A stretch of 64,000 nt of DNA from Streptomyces spororaveus. GTDB taxonomy: Bacteria; Actinomycetota; Actinomycetes; Streptomycetales; Streptomycetaceae. This document shows positions 45,060 to 54,129 of this stretch, piece after piece. A model generated the notes under the pieces. It saw only the letters and a program-made list of their open reading frames with translations. It searched no databases and was not told the DNA's origin. The translations under genes were made by a program, and so were the position numbers. The stretch covers positions 6,408,501 to 6,472,500 of the forward strand of contig NZ_BNED01000005.1 of NCBI RefSeq assembly GCF_016755875.1. Reading direction: 5' to 3'. Each line of letters opens with the position of its first letter. Positions within the stretch are counted from its first letter, which is position 1.

Positions 45060-45179
45060 ATGTCGCCCGTACTTGAACCGAACCCGCAGGACGGCCGCAA
45101 GAAGCTCGGCCTCGTGCTCGGCGCGTTCCTCGCCGTCACCGTGATCATCTCCGTCATCGCCACGATCGCCTCCCCGTGA
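45060..45179 (+). CDS. SGM_5486-type 39-residue transporter-associated protein
   Basis: A tiny protein: a polar PVLEPNPQDGRKK start and one membrane helix (LGLVLGAFLAVTVIISVIATIA). Size, helix and position directly behind a CynX-type transporter match the SGM_5486 family as I remember it. It is coupled to the transporter, 5 nt after its stop, and could stabilise or modulate it. Confidence 0.75.
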   Translation: MSPVLEPNPQDGRKKLGLVLGAFLAVTVIISVIATIASP

Positions 45180-45196
45180 GCGCGGACCCTGGGGGA

Positions 45197-45214
45197 AGGT
45201 GGGGCTAACCCCAC
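45197..45214 (+). terminator. Short hairpin after the transporter pair
   Basis: GGTGGGG-CTAA-CCCCACC, 7-bp stem, 17 nt after the stop of the 39-residue gene. Confidence 0.55.
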
Positions 45215-45332
45215 CACCCCTAGGGGGCCAGGCTCAGGGTGAAGTGGGGTGTGCCCCGGATGGGAACCACTGCCCCGGATCCATAGATTCGTAGGCAGCG
45301 AGTCAGTCCGGTCCACACCCACGGAGGCGGCC

Positions 45333-45563
45333 ATGTCGGCCCCCACGCACCTCAGGCCCCTCCCGCCGGGCCCGTCCGGCCCCCGGGCCCGCGCCACCAC
45401 CGCCGCCGGTACCCGGCTGCACTGGTGGGCACTGGCCCTGCCCGCCCTCGCCTTCGGGCTCCTGCTGCTGCTCCTCGCCGGATCCGGCGAGGCCCACGCG
45501 GCCACCGGCGAGGTCTCGGGCCTCGTCCAGGTCGCCGAGCAGCTCCTGCGCGCCGTCGGCTGA
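45333..45563 (+). CDS. Small membrane or secreted protein of unknown function
   Basis: A 76-residue protein: a Pro/Arg-rich N-terminal third (THLRPLPPGPSGPRARATTA), one helix (WWALALPALAFGLLLLLLAG) followed by SGEAHA and a soluble tail ATGEVSGLVQVAEQLLRAVG. It could be a late signal peptide with A-x-A cleavage near AHA. GGAGG precedes the ATG. No family recognised. Confidence 0.7.
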   Translation: MSAPTHLRPLPPGPSGPRARATTAAGTRLHWWALALPALAFGLLLLLLAGSGEAHAATGEVSGLVQVAEQLLRAVG

Positions 45564-45645
45564 CCTCCCGTACGCCCGCCGTCCGGCCGGGTGAGCCCCC
45601 CAACGCCCTGCGCCCCGTGGCCCGTTTCATGCGAAGCTGGGAGTC

Positions 45646-46167
45646 ATGAGCGCCGACACACCCCGCAGGATCGCCCTCCTCCGGCACGCCAAGGCCGACT
45701 GGCCCGAGGTGTCCGACCACGATCGCCCGCTCGCGGAACGAGGCCGCAAGGACGCGCCGGCCGTCGGTCTGAAGCTCGCCGAAACCGGCATCGTCTTCGA
45801 CCTCGCCCTGTGCTCCACCGCCGCCCGCACCCGCGAGACCTGGAAGCTCGCCGTCCAGGAGATGCCGCACCGGCCGAAGACCCACTACGAGGAGCGGCTC
45901 TACGACGCCTCGCTGGGCGAGCTCATCGCGCTGCTCAACGAGACCTCCGACGAGGTCTCCGACCTCCTCGTCATCGGGCACAATCCCGGCATGCACGCCC
46001 TCGCCGACGCCCTCTCGGGGCGCGCGGAGGGCGACACCCTGACGCGCATGAGCCGTACCGGCTTCCCGACCGCGGCCCTCGCCGTGGTCTCCTTCACCGG
46101 ATCGTGGAAGTCCGTGGAACACAACGTGGGCACCCTGCTCGACTACTGGACCCCCAAGGGCCTCTGA
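45646..46167 (+). CDS. SixA-type histidine phosphatase
   Basis: A 173-residue member of the histidine phosphatase superfamily. The phosphoacceptor His is in LLRHAKADWP, Arg in STAARTRETW and the second His in VIGHNPGMH. These small RHG proteins dephosphorylate phosphohistidine in sensor phosphotransfer domains (SixA) or small molecules; the target is unknown. GGGAGT precedes the ATG. A strong terminator hairpin follows. Confidence 0.93.
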   Translation: MSADTPRRIALLRHAKADWPEVSDHDRPLAERGRKDAPAVGLKLAETGIVFDLALCSTAARTRETWKLAVQEMPHRPKTHYEERLYDASLGELIALLNETSDEVSDLLVIGHNPGMHALADALSGRAEGDTLTRMSRTGFPTAALAVVSFTGSWKSVEHNVGTLLDYWTPKGL

Positions 46168-46207
46168 CCGGCGGTCCCAGGACGCCGACGGGCCCCGGAA
46201 CGCCGTC

Positions 46208-46240
46208 GGGCCCCGGCAGCCGCACCGGCTGCCGGGGCCC
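46208..46240. terminator. Strong hairpin between sixA-like and serB genes
   Basis: A 15-bp perfect stem GGGCCCCGGCAGCCG/CGGCTGCCGGGGCCC with a 3-nt loop, followed on the plus strand by GTTCGCTTTCGC. It also lies just behind the serB stop, so may serve both convergent genes. Confidence 0.9.
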
Positions 46241-46265
46241 GTTCGCTTTCGCGCTTTCGCCGGGG

Positions 46266-47465
46266 TCAGGCCAGGTCGGCGGCCTCGATCTCCTCACGCG
46301 TGATCCCGAGCAGGTACAGCACCGCGTCGAGGAAGGGCACGTTCACGGCGGTGTGCGCGGCCTCCCGGACCACCGGCTTGGCGTTGAAGGCCACGCCCAG
46401 CCCGGCCGCGTTCAGCATGTCCAGGTCGTTGGCGCCGTCACCGATGGCCACCGTCTGGGACAGCGGTACGTCGGCCTCCGCGGCGAAACGGCGCAGCAGC
46501 CGGGCCTTGCCCGCCCGGTCCACGATCTCGCCCGTGACCTTGCCCGTCAGCTTCCCGTCGACGATCTCCAGGGTGTTGGCGGAGGCGAAGTCCAGCCCCA
46601 GCCGCTCCCGCAGATCGTCCGTCACCTGGGTGAAGCCGCCGGAGACCACACCCACCTGGTAGCCGAGCCGCTTGAGCGTACGGATCAGGGTCCGCGCGCC
46701 CGGCGTCAGCTGCACCTCGGCGCGGACCTTGTCCACGACGGACGCGTCCAGACCCGCGAGCAGCGCCACCCGGGCGTGCAGCGACTGCTCGAAGTCCAGC
46801 TCACCGCGCATGGCCCGCTCGGTGACCTCGGCGACCTCGGCCTCGCACCCGGCGTGCGCGGCGAACAGCTCGATGACCTCGTCCTGGATGAGGGTCGAGT
46901 CCACGTCCATGACGACCAGGCGCTGGGCCCGGCGGTGCAGTCCGGCCGAGACCACGGCCACGTCCACGCCGATGTGCGCGGAGGCGGTGGCCAACTCGGT
47001 GCGCAGCGGTTCGGTCTCGACACCGGAGACGGCGAACTCCACCGCCGTCACCGGATACTTGGCGAGCCGGAAGATGCGGTCGATGTTGCCGCCGGTGCCG
47101 GTGATCTTCGAGGCGATGGCCGCCGTGGACTCGGCGGTGAGCGGGTGTCCGAGCACGGTGACATGCGAGCGGCCGCTGCCGCGCGGCCGGTTGTCACCGG
47201 TACCGGAGAGGATCTCGGCCTGCATCCTGAGGGATTCGGCCCAGCTGTGGACGGTGGCCCGCAGGTCGCCCTCGGCTCCGCCGGCGGGCTTGGTGACGAG
47301 GGCGCACAGGACGATGCGGCCACGGGTGACGACCTGCTCGATGTCGACGACGTCGACGGAGTAGGCGGCGAGGGTGTCGAACAGCCCGGCGGTGATCCCG
47401 GGACGGTCCTTGCCGAAGATCTTGACGAGGAGGGTGGGGACGTCGGAGGTCTGCGATGCGCTCAT
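46266..47465 (-). CDS. serB: Phosphoserine phosphatase with two ACT domains
   Basis: A 399-residue enzyme, the last step of serine synthesis. Two ACT-type regulatory domains (about 9-85 and 100-175) precede a HAD phosphatase domain with nucleophile Asp187 in MDVDSTL, Ser/Thr loop VVSGGFT and GDGANDLDML. The long two-ACT form is typical of actinobacteria such as M. tuberculosis SerB2. Alone on its strand between convergent neighbours; the terminator follows its stop. Confidence 0.97.
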   Translation of the reverse strand: MSASQTSDVPTLLVKIFGKDRPGITAGLFDTLAAYSVDVVDIEQVVTRGRIVLCALVTKPAGGAEGDLRATVHSWAESLRMQAEILSGTGDNRPRGSGRSHVTVLGHPLTAESTAAIASKITGTGGNIDRIFRLAKYPVTAVEFAVSGVETEPLRTELATASAHIGVDVAVVSAGLHRRAQRLVVMDVDSTLIQDEVIELFAAHAGCEAEVAEVTERAMRGELDFEQSLHARVALLAGLDASVVDKVRAEVQLTPGARTLIRTLKRLGYQVGVVSGGFTQVTDDLRERLGLDFASANTLEIVDGKLTGKVTGEIVDRAGKARLLRRFAAEADVPLSQTVAIGDGANDLDMLNAAGLGVAFNAKPVVREAAHTAVNVPFLDAVLYLLGITREEIEAADLA

Positions 47466-47553
47466 GGTGCCCTCACCGTATCTTCCCGGCTCACTGGACA
47501 GGACCCCCGTCCCATTTCCTGAACGCGCCGGTCGCCCGGCCGGGCGGACGCGA

Positions 47554-49161
47554 CTAGGGGGTGCCTTCCGGATCGCGCCGGGCCTGTGGCGTCGGCCCCG
47601 GCGGTCCGGGGGGCCTCGGGGGCGGCGGCGGGGCGCCCGGCGGCGGAGGCGGGGTGAAGGGCGGCCGCCGGGCGGGCCGCGCGGGCCTCGGCGGGCGCGG
47701 CGGGACTCCCGTGACCGTCACGTCCCAGGAGACGTCCGGATCCGGGTACGGGTGCGCCCACCCCGGCGGCGGACCCGGCCGGCCCCGGCCGACGGGACTC
47801 CCCGGGCAGGCGGCCGTGGGCGCGTCCGGGTCGGGGAGGCCGTGCCGCCGGTCGCGCCGGCCCGTCCCGCCGGCCCCGGTGTACGGATCCGGCGGGGCCG
47901 CCCGCCGGCGGCGGGTCAGCAGCGCACCCGCCGCTCCGGCCGCCGCTCCCCAGAGCGCGCCCAGCAGCAGCGCGTACGGGACGTCCCCCCGCAGCTCCAC
48001 CCCCGCATCCACCACGTCCACGCCCAGCACCGCGAGCGAGGAGTCCGCCGAGAAACCCGTCAGCCACACCAGTACCGCGAGGGCCACCCCCGTCGCGGCC
48101 GACAGCCGCGCCGCGCACCCCAGGATCCCGCGCCCGGGAGTCCGTACGGCCGCCAGCACACCCGCGTGGAGCAGCAGCAGGGCCGCCCCCGTGACCAGCA
48201 GCCAGACCCGCCCGTCGGACTCCGCGAGGCGGGCCACCGTCACCGGCTCCCGCGCCGACGCCGCCCACAGACCGTCCAGCGGATCGGGCAGCAGCCGGGC
48301 CGGAGCCCCCGTGACCCGGCCGCGCAGCGGCACGAACAGCCCCAGCAGCACCCCCAGCCAGCTCCCGTTCGGTGCCCCCAGCAGCGCCCCGCCCAGCACC
48401 CGCCGCGGCTGGTCGTCGCCCAGCGCCGCCCACACCGCCGTGGCCCACCCGGCCGCCACCGCGACCAGCGGCATCGCCACCACGGCCGAGACGGCCGGGC
48501 GCCACCGGGCCGCCGCGGCCGGCCCGCGCCGCGAGACCAGCAGCGCGAGCGCCAGTACGGCGAGCACCCACACCCCCGCGCCCAGCAGGGTCGGCCCGAG
48601 CTCTACCGAGAACCCGACCCGGGTCCGCGTCTCGATCAGGTCCCCGATGCGGTCCGGGAGCAGCCCGCCGATGTCCCCGATCCCGGGGATCTCGACCTTC
48701 GCGGGAGTCTCCGGCAGCGGCAGCGTCCCGTCGAGGGTGACCACGTCGTGCCCGGCCCACGACAGCCCGCCCGCCGTCGCGACGAACAGCGCCGCGAGGA
48801 CCGCCACCCTGGCCGCCGTCTCCCCGTGGCCCGCCCCGGCCCGGAGCGAACGCAGGAACAGCGACGCCAGCACCAGTGCCCCGGCCAGCGACACCCCCAA
48901 GGGCATGAAGTCCAGGGAGGATTCGGCGCCCGTACCGGTGACTCCGAGGACCGAGACGTCACCCGAGGGGGTCACGGTTCCACCGACCGCGAGCACCACC
49001 GTGGCGGCCGTCATCGCGCCGAGCGAGCCTCCCGCGGCGTCGGTGGCGTCGGCGCCCAGCAGGTGCAGCCCGAGTCCGGCCACCGAGGCCATCACGATCA
49101 GGGACCAGCCCACGGCGGCGACGGCGGACAGCAGCACGTCCCCCCAACGGATGCGGCGCAT
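47554..49161 (-). CDS. Streptophobe-family membrane protein
   Basis: A 535-residue, very hydrophobic protein with about ten to twelve membrane helices up to residue about 425, then a Pro/Gly/Arg-rich cytoplasmic tail (from RRRRAAPPDPYTG to the end, with PPPPPGAPPPPPRPPGPPGP). GLGLHLLGADATDAAGGSLG after the first helix and DFMPLGVSLAGALV are typical of the streptophobe family, which is found almost only in Streptomyces and relatives and has no known function. It is divergent from the FHA-ABC transporter, with 233 nt between; the two may share regulation or act together. Confidence 0.88.
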   Translation of the reverse strand: MRRIRWGDVLLSAVAAVGWSLIVMASVAGLGLHLLGADATDAAGGSLGAMTAATVVLAVGGTVTPSGDVSVLGVTGTGAESSLDFMPLGVSLAGALVLASLFLRSLRAGAGHGETAARVAVLAALFVATAGGLSWAGHDVVTLDGTLPLPETPAKVEIPGIGDIGGLLPDRIGDLIETRTRVGFSVELGPTLLGAGVWVLAVLALALLVSRRGPAAAARWRPAVSAVVAMPLVAVAAGWATAVWAALGDDQPRRVLGGALLGAPNGSWLGVLLGLFVPLRGRVTGAPARLLPDPLDGLWAASAREPVTVARLAESDGRVWLLVTGAALLLLHAGVLAAVRTPGRGILGCAARLSAATGVALAVLVWLTGFSADSSLAVLGVDVVDAGVELRGDVPYALLLGALWGAAAGAAGALLTRRRRAAPPDPYTGAGGTGRRDRRHGLPDPDAPTAACPGSPVGRGRPGPPPGWAHPYPDPDVSWDVTVTGVPPRPPRPARPARRPPFTPPPPPGAPPPPPRPPGPPGPTPQARRDPEGTP

Positions 49162-49394
49162 ACGCTGAACCCCCGATGCCTACCGAGCGGTACGCGACGG
49201 GACCACCCGGGCGAGAAGTCCCGTATCTCACTCTCCGGGTGACTTTCGACCCCGTCAACGGGCCGTCGTAGACGCCCCGGCAAGGCCCGGATTCCACATA
49301 CGGCTGTGGGCCTGAAATAGTTCCCCCGGATGTTCGCCATCCCTAGACTCCCTGACGTCATGGGGGATTCTCGGGGGACTTAAGTGGGGCTGGA

Positions 49395-51935
49395 GTGCCG
49401 GAACTCGTACTGGAATTGAATGGAAGGACCTGGACGCTCGATCCGTCCAGGTCGTACTCGCTGGGGCGTGACCCCCAGGGAGACGTGGTGATCGACGATG
49501 CCCGGGTGTCGTGGCGGCATGCCACCATCGCCTGGAACGGCCGGGGTTGGGGCATCGAGGACCACGGCAGCACCAACGGCACCTACGTGCACGGGGCCAG
49601 GGTCCAGCAGACCGAGCTCGTGCCCGGCACGCCGGTCCACCTGGGCAACGCGACGGACGGACCGCGGCTGAATCTGAGCGCGGCCGGCGCCGCCGCGCCG
49701 CAGCCGGCCGTGGCGCAGCAGGCACAGCAGGCCCCGGCCCAGGCGTACGCCCAGCCGCAGGCCCCGGCCTACCAGGCCCCGCAGCAGCAGCCCCAGCACC
49801 AGGCCTGGGAACAGCAGCAGCACGCACAGCAGCAGCCGCAGCAGCCGCAGGTCCACCTCCCGCACCAGCAGGGCGCCGCCGCACCCCGCCCGGCGCAGGG
49901 CGGGGCCCCGGCCTACGGAGACCGCAGCCCGACGACGTTCCACCAGCTCTCGCTGGGCCACGTCATGCGCATCGGCCGTGCGCTGGAGAACGAGCTGGTG
50001 GTCTCCGACCTCCAGGTCTCCCGCCACCACGCCGAGTTCCGCTCGATGCCCGGCGGCCGCTTCGAGATCCACGACCTCGGCAGCCACAACGGCACCTACG
50101 TCAACGGCCAGCCGCTGGCGAAGTCCGGCACCGCGCTGCTCGGCCCGAACGACATCGTCGGCGTCGGTCACTCGACCTTCCGGATCGTCGGCGACCGCCT
50201 GGAGGAGTTCGTCGACACCGGCGAGGTCTCCTTCTCGGCCCGCCACCTCACCGTCACGGTCGACGGCGGCAAGCAGATCCTCAAGGACGTCACCTTCGGC
50301 GTCCCGGAGAAGTCGCTCATCGGCGTCATCGGGCCCTCGGGCTCCGGCAAGTCCACCCTGCTCAAGGCGCTGACCGGCTACCGGCCCGCCGACCAGGGCG
50401 ACGTCCTCTACGACAACCGCAACCTGTACAAGCAGTTCGCGGAGCTCCGCCAGCGCATCGGCCTGGTCCCGCAGGACGACATCCTGCACAAGGAGCTGCG
50501 CGTCCGCACGGCCCTGAAGTACGCGGCCAAGCTCCGCTTCCCCGGCGACACCGCCGAGTCCGAGCGCGCGGCCCGTATCGACGAGGTGCTGCGCGAGCTC
50601 AAGCTCGACATCCACAAGGACAAGAAGATCACCGCGCTCTCGGGTGGTCAGCGCAAGCGCGTGTCCGTGGCCCTGGAGCTGCTCACCAAGCCCTCGCTGA
50701 TCTTCCTGGACGAGCCCACCTCGGGCCTCGACCCGGGCATGGACCGCGACGTCATGCAGCTGCTGCGCGGCCTCGCCGACGACGGCCGCACGGTCCTCGT
50801 CGTCACCCACTCGGTCGCCGAGCTGGCCATCTGCGACAAGCTGCTGGTCATGGCCCCGGGCGGCTCGGTCGCGTACTTCGGCCCGCCGGACGACGCGCTG
50901 AACTTCTTCGGCTACACCACGTGGGCGGACGTGTTCTCGGCCTTCGAGAACTACCGCGACTACGACTGGGCCGGCCGCTGGAAGGGCTCCCAGCACTACC
51001 AGCTGTACGCCGCCGACCTCGACGCGGTCGCCCCGCAGTCCGTGGCGATGCCCCCGGCCCAGCACATGCGCCCGACCAAGCCGCAGGGCTGGGGCTCGCA
51101 GCTGTGGACGCTGATGCGCCGCTACGTCTCGGTGATCGCGTCGGACGTGGGCTTCCTGGCCCTGATGGTGCTCCTGCCCGCGGTCCTGGGCGTGGTCTCC
51201 ACGGTGATCCCGGCGAAGTTCGGCCTCGCGCCGCCCGTCGCGCCGTCCCGCTTCAACGGCGACGCCGGCACGATCATGCTGATCCTCGCGGTCGGCATGT
51301 GCTTCTCGGGTGCGGCCAACTCGGTCCGCGAGCTGATCAAGGAACGGGTCATCTACGAGCGGGAACGCGCGACCGGCCTGTACCGGTCCGCGTACCTCAT
51401 GTCGAAGGTGATCGTCCTCGGCGTCATCACGGCCATCCAGGGCGTGATCATCTGCGCGATCGGCTTCTTCCCGCGCGACCTGCCCGCCGAGGGCCTGATC
51501 ATGCCGCCGGCCGTCGAGATCTGCCTGTCGGTCATCGCGCTCGGCTTCACCTCGATGATGTTCGGCCTGGTGATCTCCTCGCTGGTGAAGACCGCCGAGA
51601 AGACCATGCCGCTGCTGGTCATGTTCGCGATCGTCCAGGTCGTCTTCACCGGCATCCTCTTCCAGGTGTACGACTCCCCGGGCCTGGAGCAGTTCGCCTG
51701 GCTGATGCCGTCCCGCTGGGCCATCGCCGCCGCCGGCACCACGCTGAACCTCGGCAAGCTCATGCCGCCGTGGGACGCGGAGAACCCGACCAACACCGAC
51801 CCGCTCTGGGACGCCACGGTCGGCCAGTGGAGCCTGAACATCACCATCCTGCTGCTCATCGGCGTCGCCTGCGGCTTCGCGGTGCAGCGCCTGCTGCGCC
51901 GCCACGAGCCCGAGGTCATGCGCGCGGGCAAGTAG
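49395..51935 (+). CDS. FHA-FHA-ABC-2 transporter (Rv1747-like)
   Basis: An 846-residue ABC half-transporter fused to two FHA domains. FHA1 (residues 1-90, SLGRDPQGDVVI, GSTNGTYVHG) and FHA2 (about 185-268, RIGRALENELVVSD, SRHHAEFR, GSHNGTYVNG) have the phosphothreonine-binding residues. A Gln/Ala/Pro-rich linker (about 100-180) separates them. The ATPase has Walker A GPSGSGKST (about 313-321), signature LSGGQRKR and Walker B LIFLDEPTSGLD. Six helices of ABC-2 type (about 575-845) follow. M. tuberculosis Rv1747 has the same plan and is controlled by Ser/Thr kinase phosphorylation. The GTG start is judged from the FHA boundary. Confidence 0.95.
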   Translation: MPELVLELNGRTWTLDPSRSYSLGRDPQGDVVIDDARVSWRHATIAWNGRGWGIEDHGSTNGTYVHGARVQQTELVPGTPVHLGNATDGPRLNLSAAGAAAPQPAVAQQAQQAPAQAYAQPQAPAYQAPQQQPQHQAWEQQQHAQQQPQQPQVHLPHQQGAAAPRPAQGGAPAYGDRSPTTFHQLSLGHVMRIGRALENELVVSDLQVSRHHAEFRSMPGGRFEIHDLGSHNGTYVNGQPLAKSGTALLGPNDIVGVGHSTFRIVGDRLEEFVDTGEVSFSARHLTVTVDGGKQILKDVTFGVPEKSLIGVIGPSGSGKSTLLKALTGYRPADQGDVLYDNRNLYKQFAELRQRIGLVPQDDILHKELRVRTALKYAAKLRFPGDTAESERAARIDEVLRELKLDIHKDKKITALSGGQRKRVSVALELLTKPSLIFLDEPTSGLDPGMDRDVMQLLRGLADDGRTVLVVTHSVAELAICDKLLVMAPGGSVAYFGPPDDALNFFGYTTWADVFSAFENYRDYDWAGRWKGSQHYQLYAADLDAVAPQSVAMPPAQHMRPTKPQGWGSQLWTLMRRYVSVIASDVGFLALMVLLPAVLGVVSTVIPAKFGLAPPVAPSRFNGDAGTIMLILAVGMCFSGAANSVRELIKERVIYERERATGLYRSAYLMSKVIVLGVITAIQGVIICAIGFFPRDLPAEGLIMPPAVEICLSVIALGFTSMMFGLVISSLVKTAEKTMPLLVMFAIVQVVFTGILFQVYDSPGLEQFAWLMPSRWAIAAAGTTLNLGKLMPPWDAENPTNTDPLWDATVGQWSLNITILLLIGVACGFAVQRLLRRHEPEVMRAGK

Positions 51936-51971
51936 ACGCGGGCGGGACGACCCGCGCGCACGCACGGCAAA

Positions 51972-52015
51972 CGCCTCAGGGCGGCATCCGGAAGTCCGGG
52001 TGCCGCCCTGAGGCG
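51972..52015. terminator. Terminator between FHA-ABC and transglycosylase genes
   Basis: A 15-bp stem CGCCTCAGGGCGGCA (51972-51986) with its complement at 52001-52015, plus CCGGA/TCCGG in the loop. It separates convergent genes. Confidence 0.9.
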
Positions 52016-52041
52016 CATGGGGGGCTGGGCTACGCCGAGGC

Positions 52042-52722
52042 CTAGTAGGCGCTGTTGACGTTGTCCATGGAGCCGTAGCGGTCGGCCGCGTAGTTGCAGG
52101 CGGCGACGATGTTCGCGACCGGGTCGTACTGGTCGAACTTGGTGCCCTTGACGTGGTACGCCTTGAAGGTCGGGTAGATGACCTGGAGCAGACCCTTGCT
52201 GGGGATGCCGTTCTGGGCGTTGATGTCCCAGTTGTTGATCGCCATCGGGTTACCGCTGGACTCGCGCATGACGTTCTTGTGGATCCCGGCGTAGGTGCCC
52301 GGAATGCCCTCCTTCTTCATGATGAAGAGGGCTTCCTTGATCCAGCCGTCGAGGTTGTTCGCGAAGACCGGGGTGCGGGCGGCGGAGCGGCTGGCGGCAG
52401 CCTTCTGCTCGCGGGCCTTCTTCGCGGCGGCCTCGGCCTTGGCCTTGGCGTCGGCGTCGGCCTTGATCTTGGCCGCGGCCTTGGCGTTCGCCTGGGAGAT
52501 GACCTGCTGTGCGGAGAGGCGGCCCTGCAGCGTCTTCGTCTGCGCGCCACCGACGGCCTGGGTCCAGGCGACGGGAGCGGCGTTGACCGTCTGGGCCTCG
52601 GCGGCGTCGGCCGGTGCGAGGGAGAAGGCGACGGCGGCGGCGCTCAGCGTGGCGACACCGGCGATGGACAGCTTGTGTGCCTTCGTCAGACGACTGTGAC
52701 CGGGGGTGCGGGAAGCAGACAT
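52042..52722 (-). CDS. Secreted lytic transglycosylase (SLT domain)
   Basis: A 226-residue protein: signal peptide (AHKLSIAGVATLSAAAVAFSLAPADAAEA in two parts, cleavage near ADA-AEA), an Ala/Lys-rich helical spacer (about 75-130, ANAKAAAKIKADADAKAKAE), then an SLT lysozyme-like domain with the catalytic Glu in HKNVMRESSGNPMAINNWD and SKGLLQVIYPTFKAYH. It should cleave peptidoglycan outside the membrane. The ATG follows GAGGTTGCC. Preceded by a promoter-like pair. Confidence 0.9.
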   Translation of the reverse strand: MSASRTPGHSRLTKAHKLSIAGVATLSAAAVAFSLAPADAAEAQTVNAAPVAWTQAVGGAQTKTLQGRLSAQQVISQANAKAAAKIKADADAKAKAEAAAKKAREQKAAASRSAARTPVFANNLDGWIKEALFIMKKEGIPGTYAGIHKNVMRESSGNPMAINNWDINAQNGIPSKGLLQVIYPTFKAYHVKGTKFDQYDPVANIVAACNYAADRYGSMDNVNSAY

Positions 52723-52807
52723 GGCGGGGCAACCTCTTCGAATAGCGGGAGTCGCAGGAAGGCGCTTTGTGGATCCGGGGATCCGCGGTGCTGTGCGACG
52801 GGAGCAA

Positions 52808-52836
52808 TTCTTAGCGGCGGCAAAATCCTGTGGCAA
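52808..52836 (-). promoter_or_regulatory. Candidate HrdB-type promoter of the transglycosylase gene
   Basis: On the minus strand TTGCCA (52836-52831), a 17-nt spacer, and TAAGAA (52813-52808), about 86 nt upstream of the start codon. Confidence 0.6.
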
Positions 52837-52875
52837 AGGTGTGACGTACGATCCCGCTTAGTGGATCACGTGCGG

Positions 52876-52905
52876 GCGCCGAGGCCCGATTTCGGACCTC
52901 GGCGC
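52876..52905 (-). terminator. Hairpin downstream of the queA-like gene
   Basis: GCGCCGAGG and CCTCGGCGC flank a smaller CCG/CGG stem with loop AAAT. It lies 100 nt after the queA-like stop and upstream of the transglycosylase promoter; probably terminates queA-like transcripts. Confidence 0.65.
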
Positions 52906-53004
52906 TAGGTGGGACAGCACTGACAGGGTCTTTATTCGTCCACTAGGCAGCTTCGTAAGTGATGTGGGTCCTATGTGCGGGGTCACATCGGGGATGAGAC
53001 GGTT

Positions 53005-54129
53005 TTACCGTGCGTTGCTGCAGCAATCCATATCGTCACGGTTGTCATCCTTGAGTAGCAGATGGACGTCCCCGAACTCGTGCCAGAGGCAGAGCCGGGC
53101 CACCGCCTCGGCATACCCGAGCCGTACGGCGGCCCGCCCCGCGACCGCCTCCAGCATCAGCAGGTGGGACGCCCCGGGCTCGTGCAGCCCGGTCAGCAGC
53201 CCGTCCACCGCTCGTACCCCGCGCTCCGGGGTCACCACCAGATCGGTCCACCCGGCGGCCGGGCGCACCCGCCCCCGCGCGTCCGCGGCCGACTCCAGGG
53301 CCCGTACCGCCGTGGTCCCCACCGCGATGACCCGCCCGCCGGCCGCCCGTGCGGCGTTCACCAGCCCCGCCGTCGCGGCGGACACCTCGTACCGCTCCGG
53401 ATAGGGAGGCTCGTGCGCCTCCTGCGAGGCCACGCCCGTGTGCAGGACCAGCGGGGCGAACTGCACCCCCCGGCTCACCAGCCGCGCCACCAGCTCCGCC
53501 GTGAAGGGCCGGCCCGCGCTCGGCATCTCCGCCGAGCCCGACCCGTCGGCGGCCGGTACCGCGAAGACCGTCTGATAGGCCGAGAGCGGCTGGTCGCGCT
53601 CCGTGTACGCGTACCGGATCGGCCGCCCGTACGCCCGCAGCAGCCCGGGCACCCCCTGCGGCCCGGGCGAGGGGCGCGCCCACCACAACCGGTCCGCGCC
53701 CGCCGCCAGGGGCTCCTCGAGGGTGAGGCGGTGGCCGCCCGGCAGCTCCAGCACCGCCCCGGCCGGACCGCCCGCCCGCGGCCGGGTCGTCCCGTCGCCG
53801 GCGGGGTGGCGCAGCTCCACCGCCCAGCGGTCGTCGTCGCCCCGGGTCGAGAAGTGCACCACCAGGTCCTCGCCGCCCAGCCGGGCGTCCACGGCGGCCG
53901 CCAGCGTGGCCGAGGTGTTCACCACCAGGACGTCCCCGGCCCGCAGCAGCCCGGGCAGCGCACGGAACTCGTGCAGTGACACCTGGTCGCCGCCCCGGGA
54001 CACCAGCAGCCGCACGGCGTCACGGTCCAGCCCCGGACCCCGCTGCTCGGCCGGAATCCGGGCCAGCAAATGGGGTGGTATGTCCGTTATATATAGACCC
54101 TCTTCCCGCAGGGCCCGATGCCCCCTCAC
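53005..54129 (-). CDS. queA: QueA-like S-adenosylmethionine:tRNA ribosyltransferase-isomerase
   Basis: A 374-residue protein of the QueA family, which forms epoxyqueuosine in tRNA by adding the ribosyl group of SAM. DAVRLLVSRGGDQVSLHEFRAL, LRAGDVLVVNTSATLAA, RPIRYAYTERDQPLSAYQTVFA and PSAGRPFTAELVARL match the family landmarks. Queuosine precursor genes are not in the window. The start is GTG 54129, overlapping the upstream SDR stop by 4 nt (GTGA); the frame stays open above it but runs through the SDR gene. Streptomyces QueA-like proteins are divergent, so the exact reaction carries some doubt. Confidence 0.85.
   Translation of the reverse strand: MRGHRALREEGLYITDIPPHLLARIPAEQRGPGLDRDAVRLLVSRGGDQVSLHEFRALPGLLRAGDVLVVNTSATLAAAVDARLGGEDLVVHFSTRGDDDRWAVELRHPAGDGTTRPRAGGPAGAVLELPGGHRLTLEEPLAAGADRLWWARPSPGPQGVPGLLRAYGRPIRYAYTERDQPLSAYQTVFAVPAADGSGSAEMPSAGRPFTAELVARLVSRGVQFAPLVLHTGVASQEAHEPPYPERYEVSAATAGLVNAARAAGGRVIAVGTTAVRALESAADARGRVRPAAGWTDLVVTPERGVRAVDGLLTGLHEPGASHLLMLEAVAGRAAVRLGYAEAVARLCLWHEFGDVHLLLKDDNRDDMDCCSNAR

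Noticed and set aside
49715..49890. Gln/Ala-rich stretch as misassembly
   Set aside because: The frame stays open and joins two good FHA domains; such linkers are usual in this family.
52723..53004. c-di-AMP (ydaO-type) riboswitch before the secreted transglycosylase
   Set aside because: Known for Streptomyces wall hydrolases, but I could not find the conserved core here, only a promoter and a hairpin.
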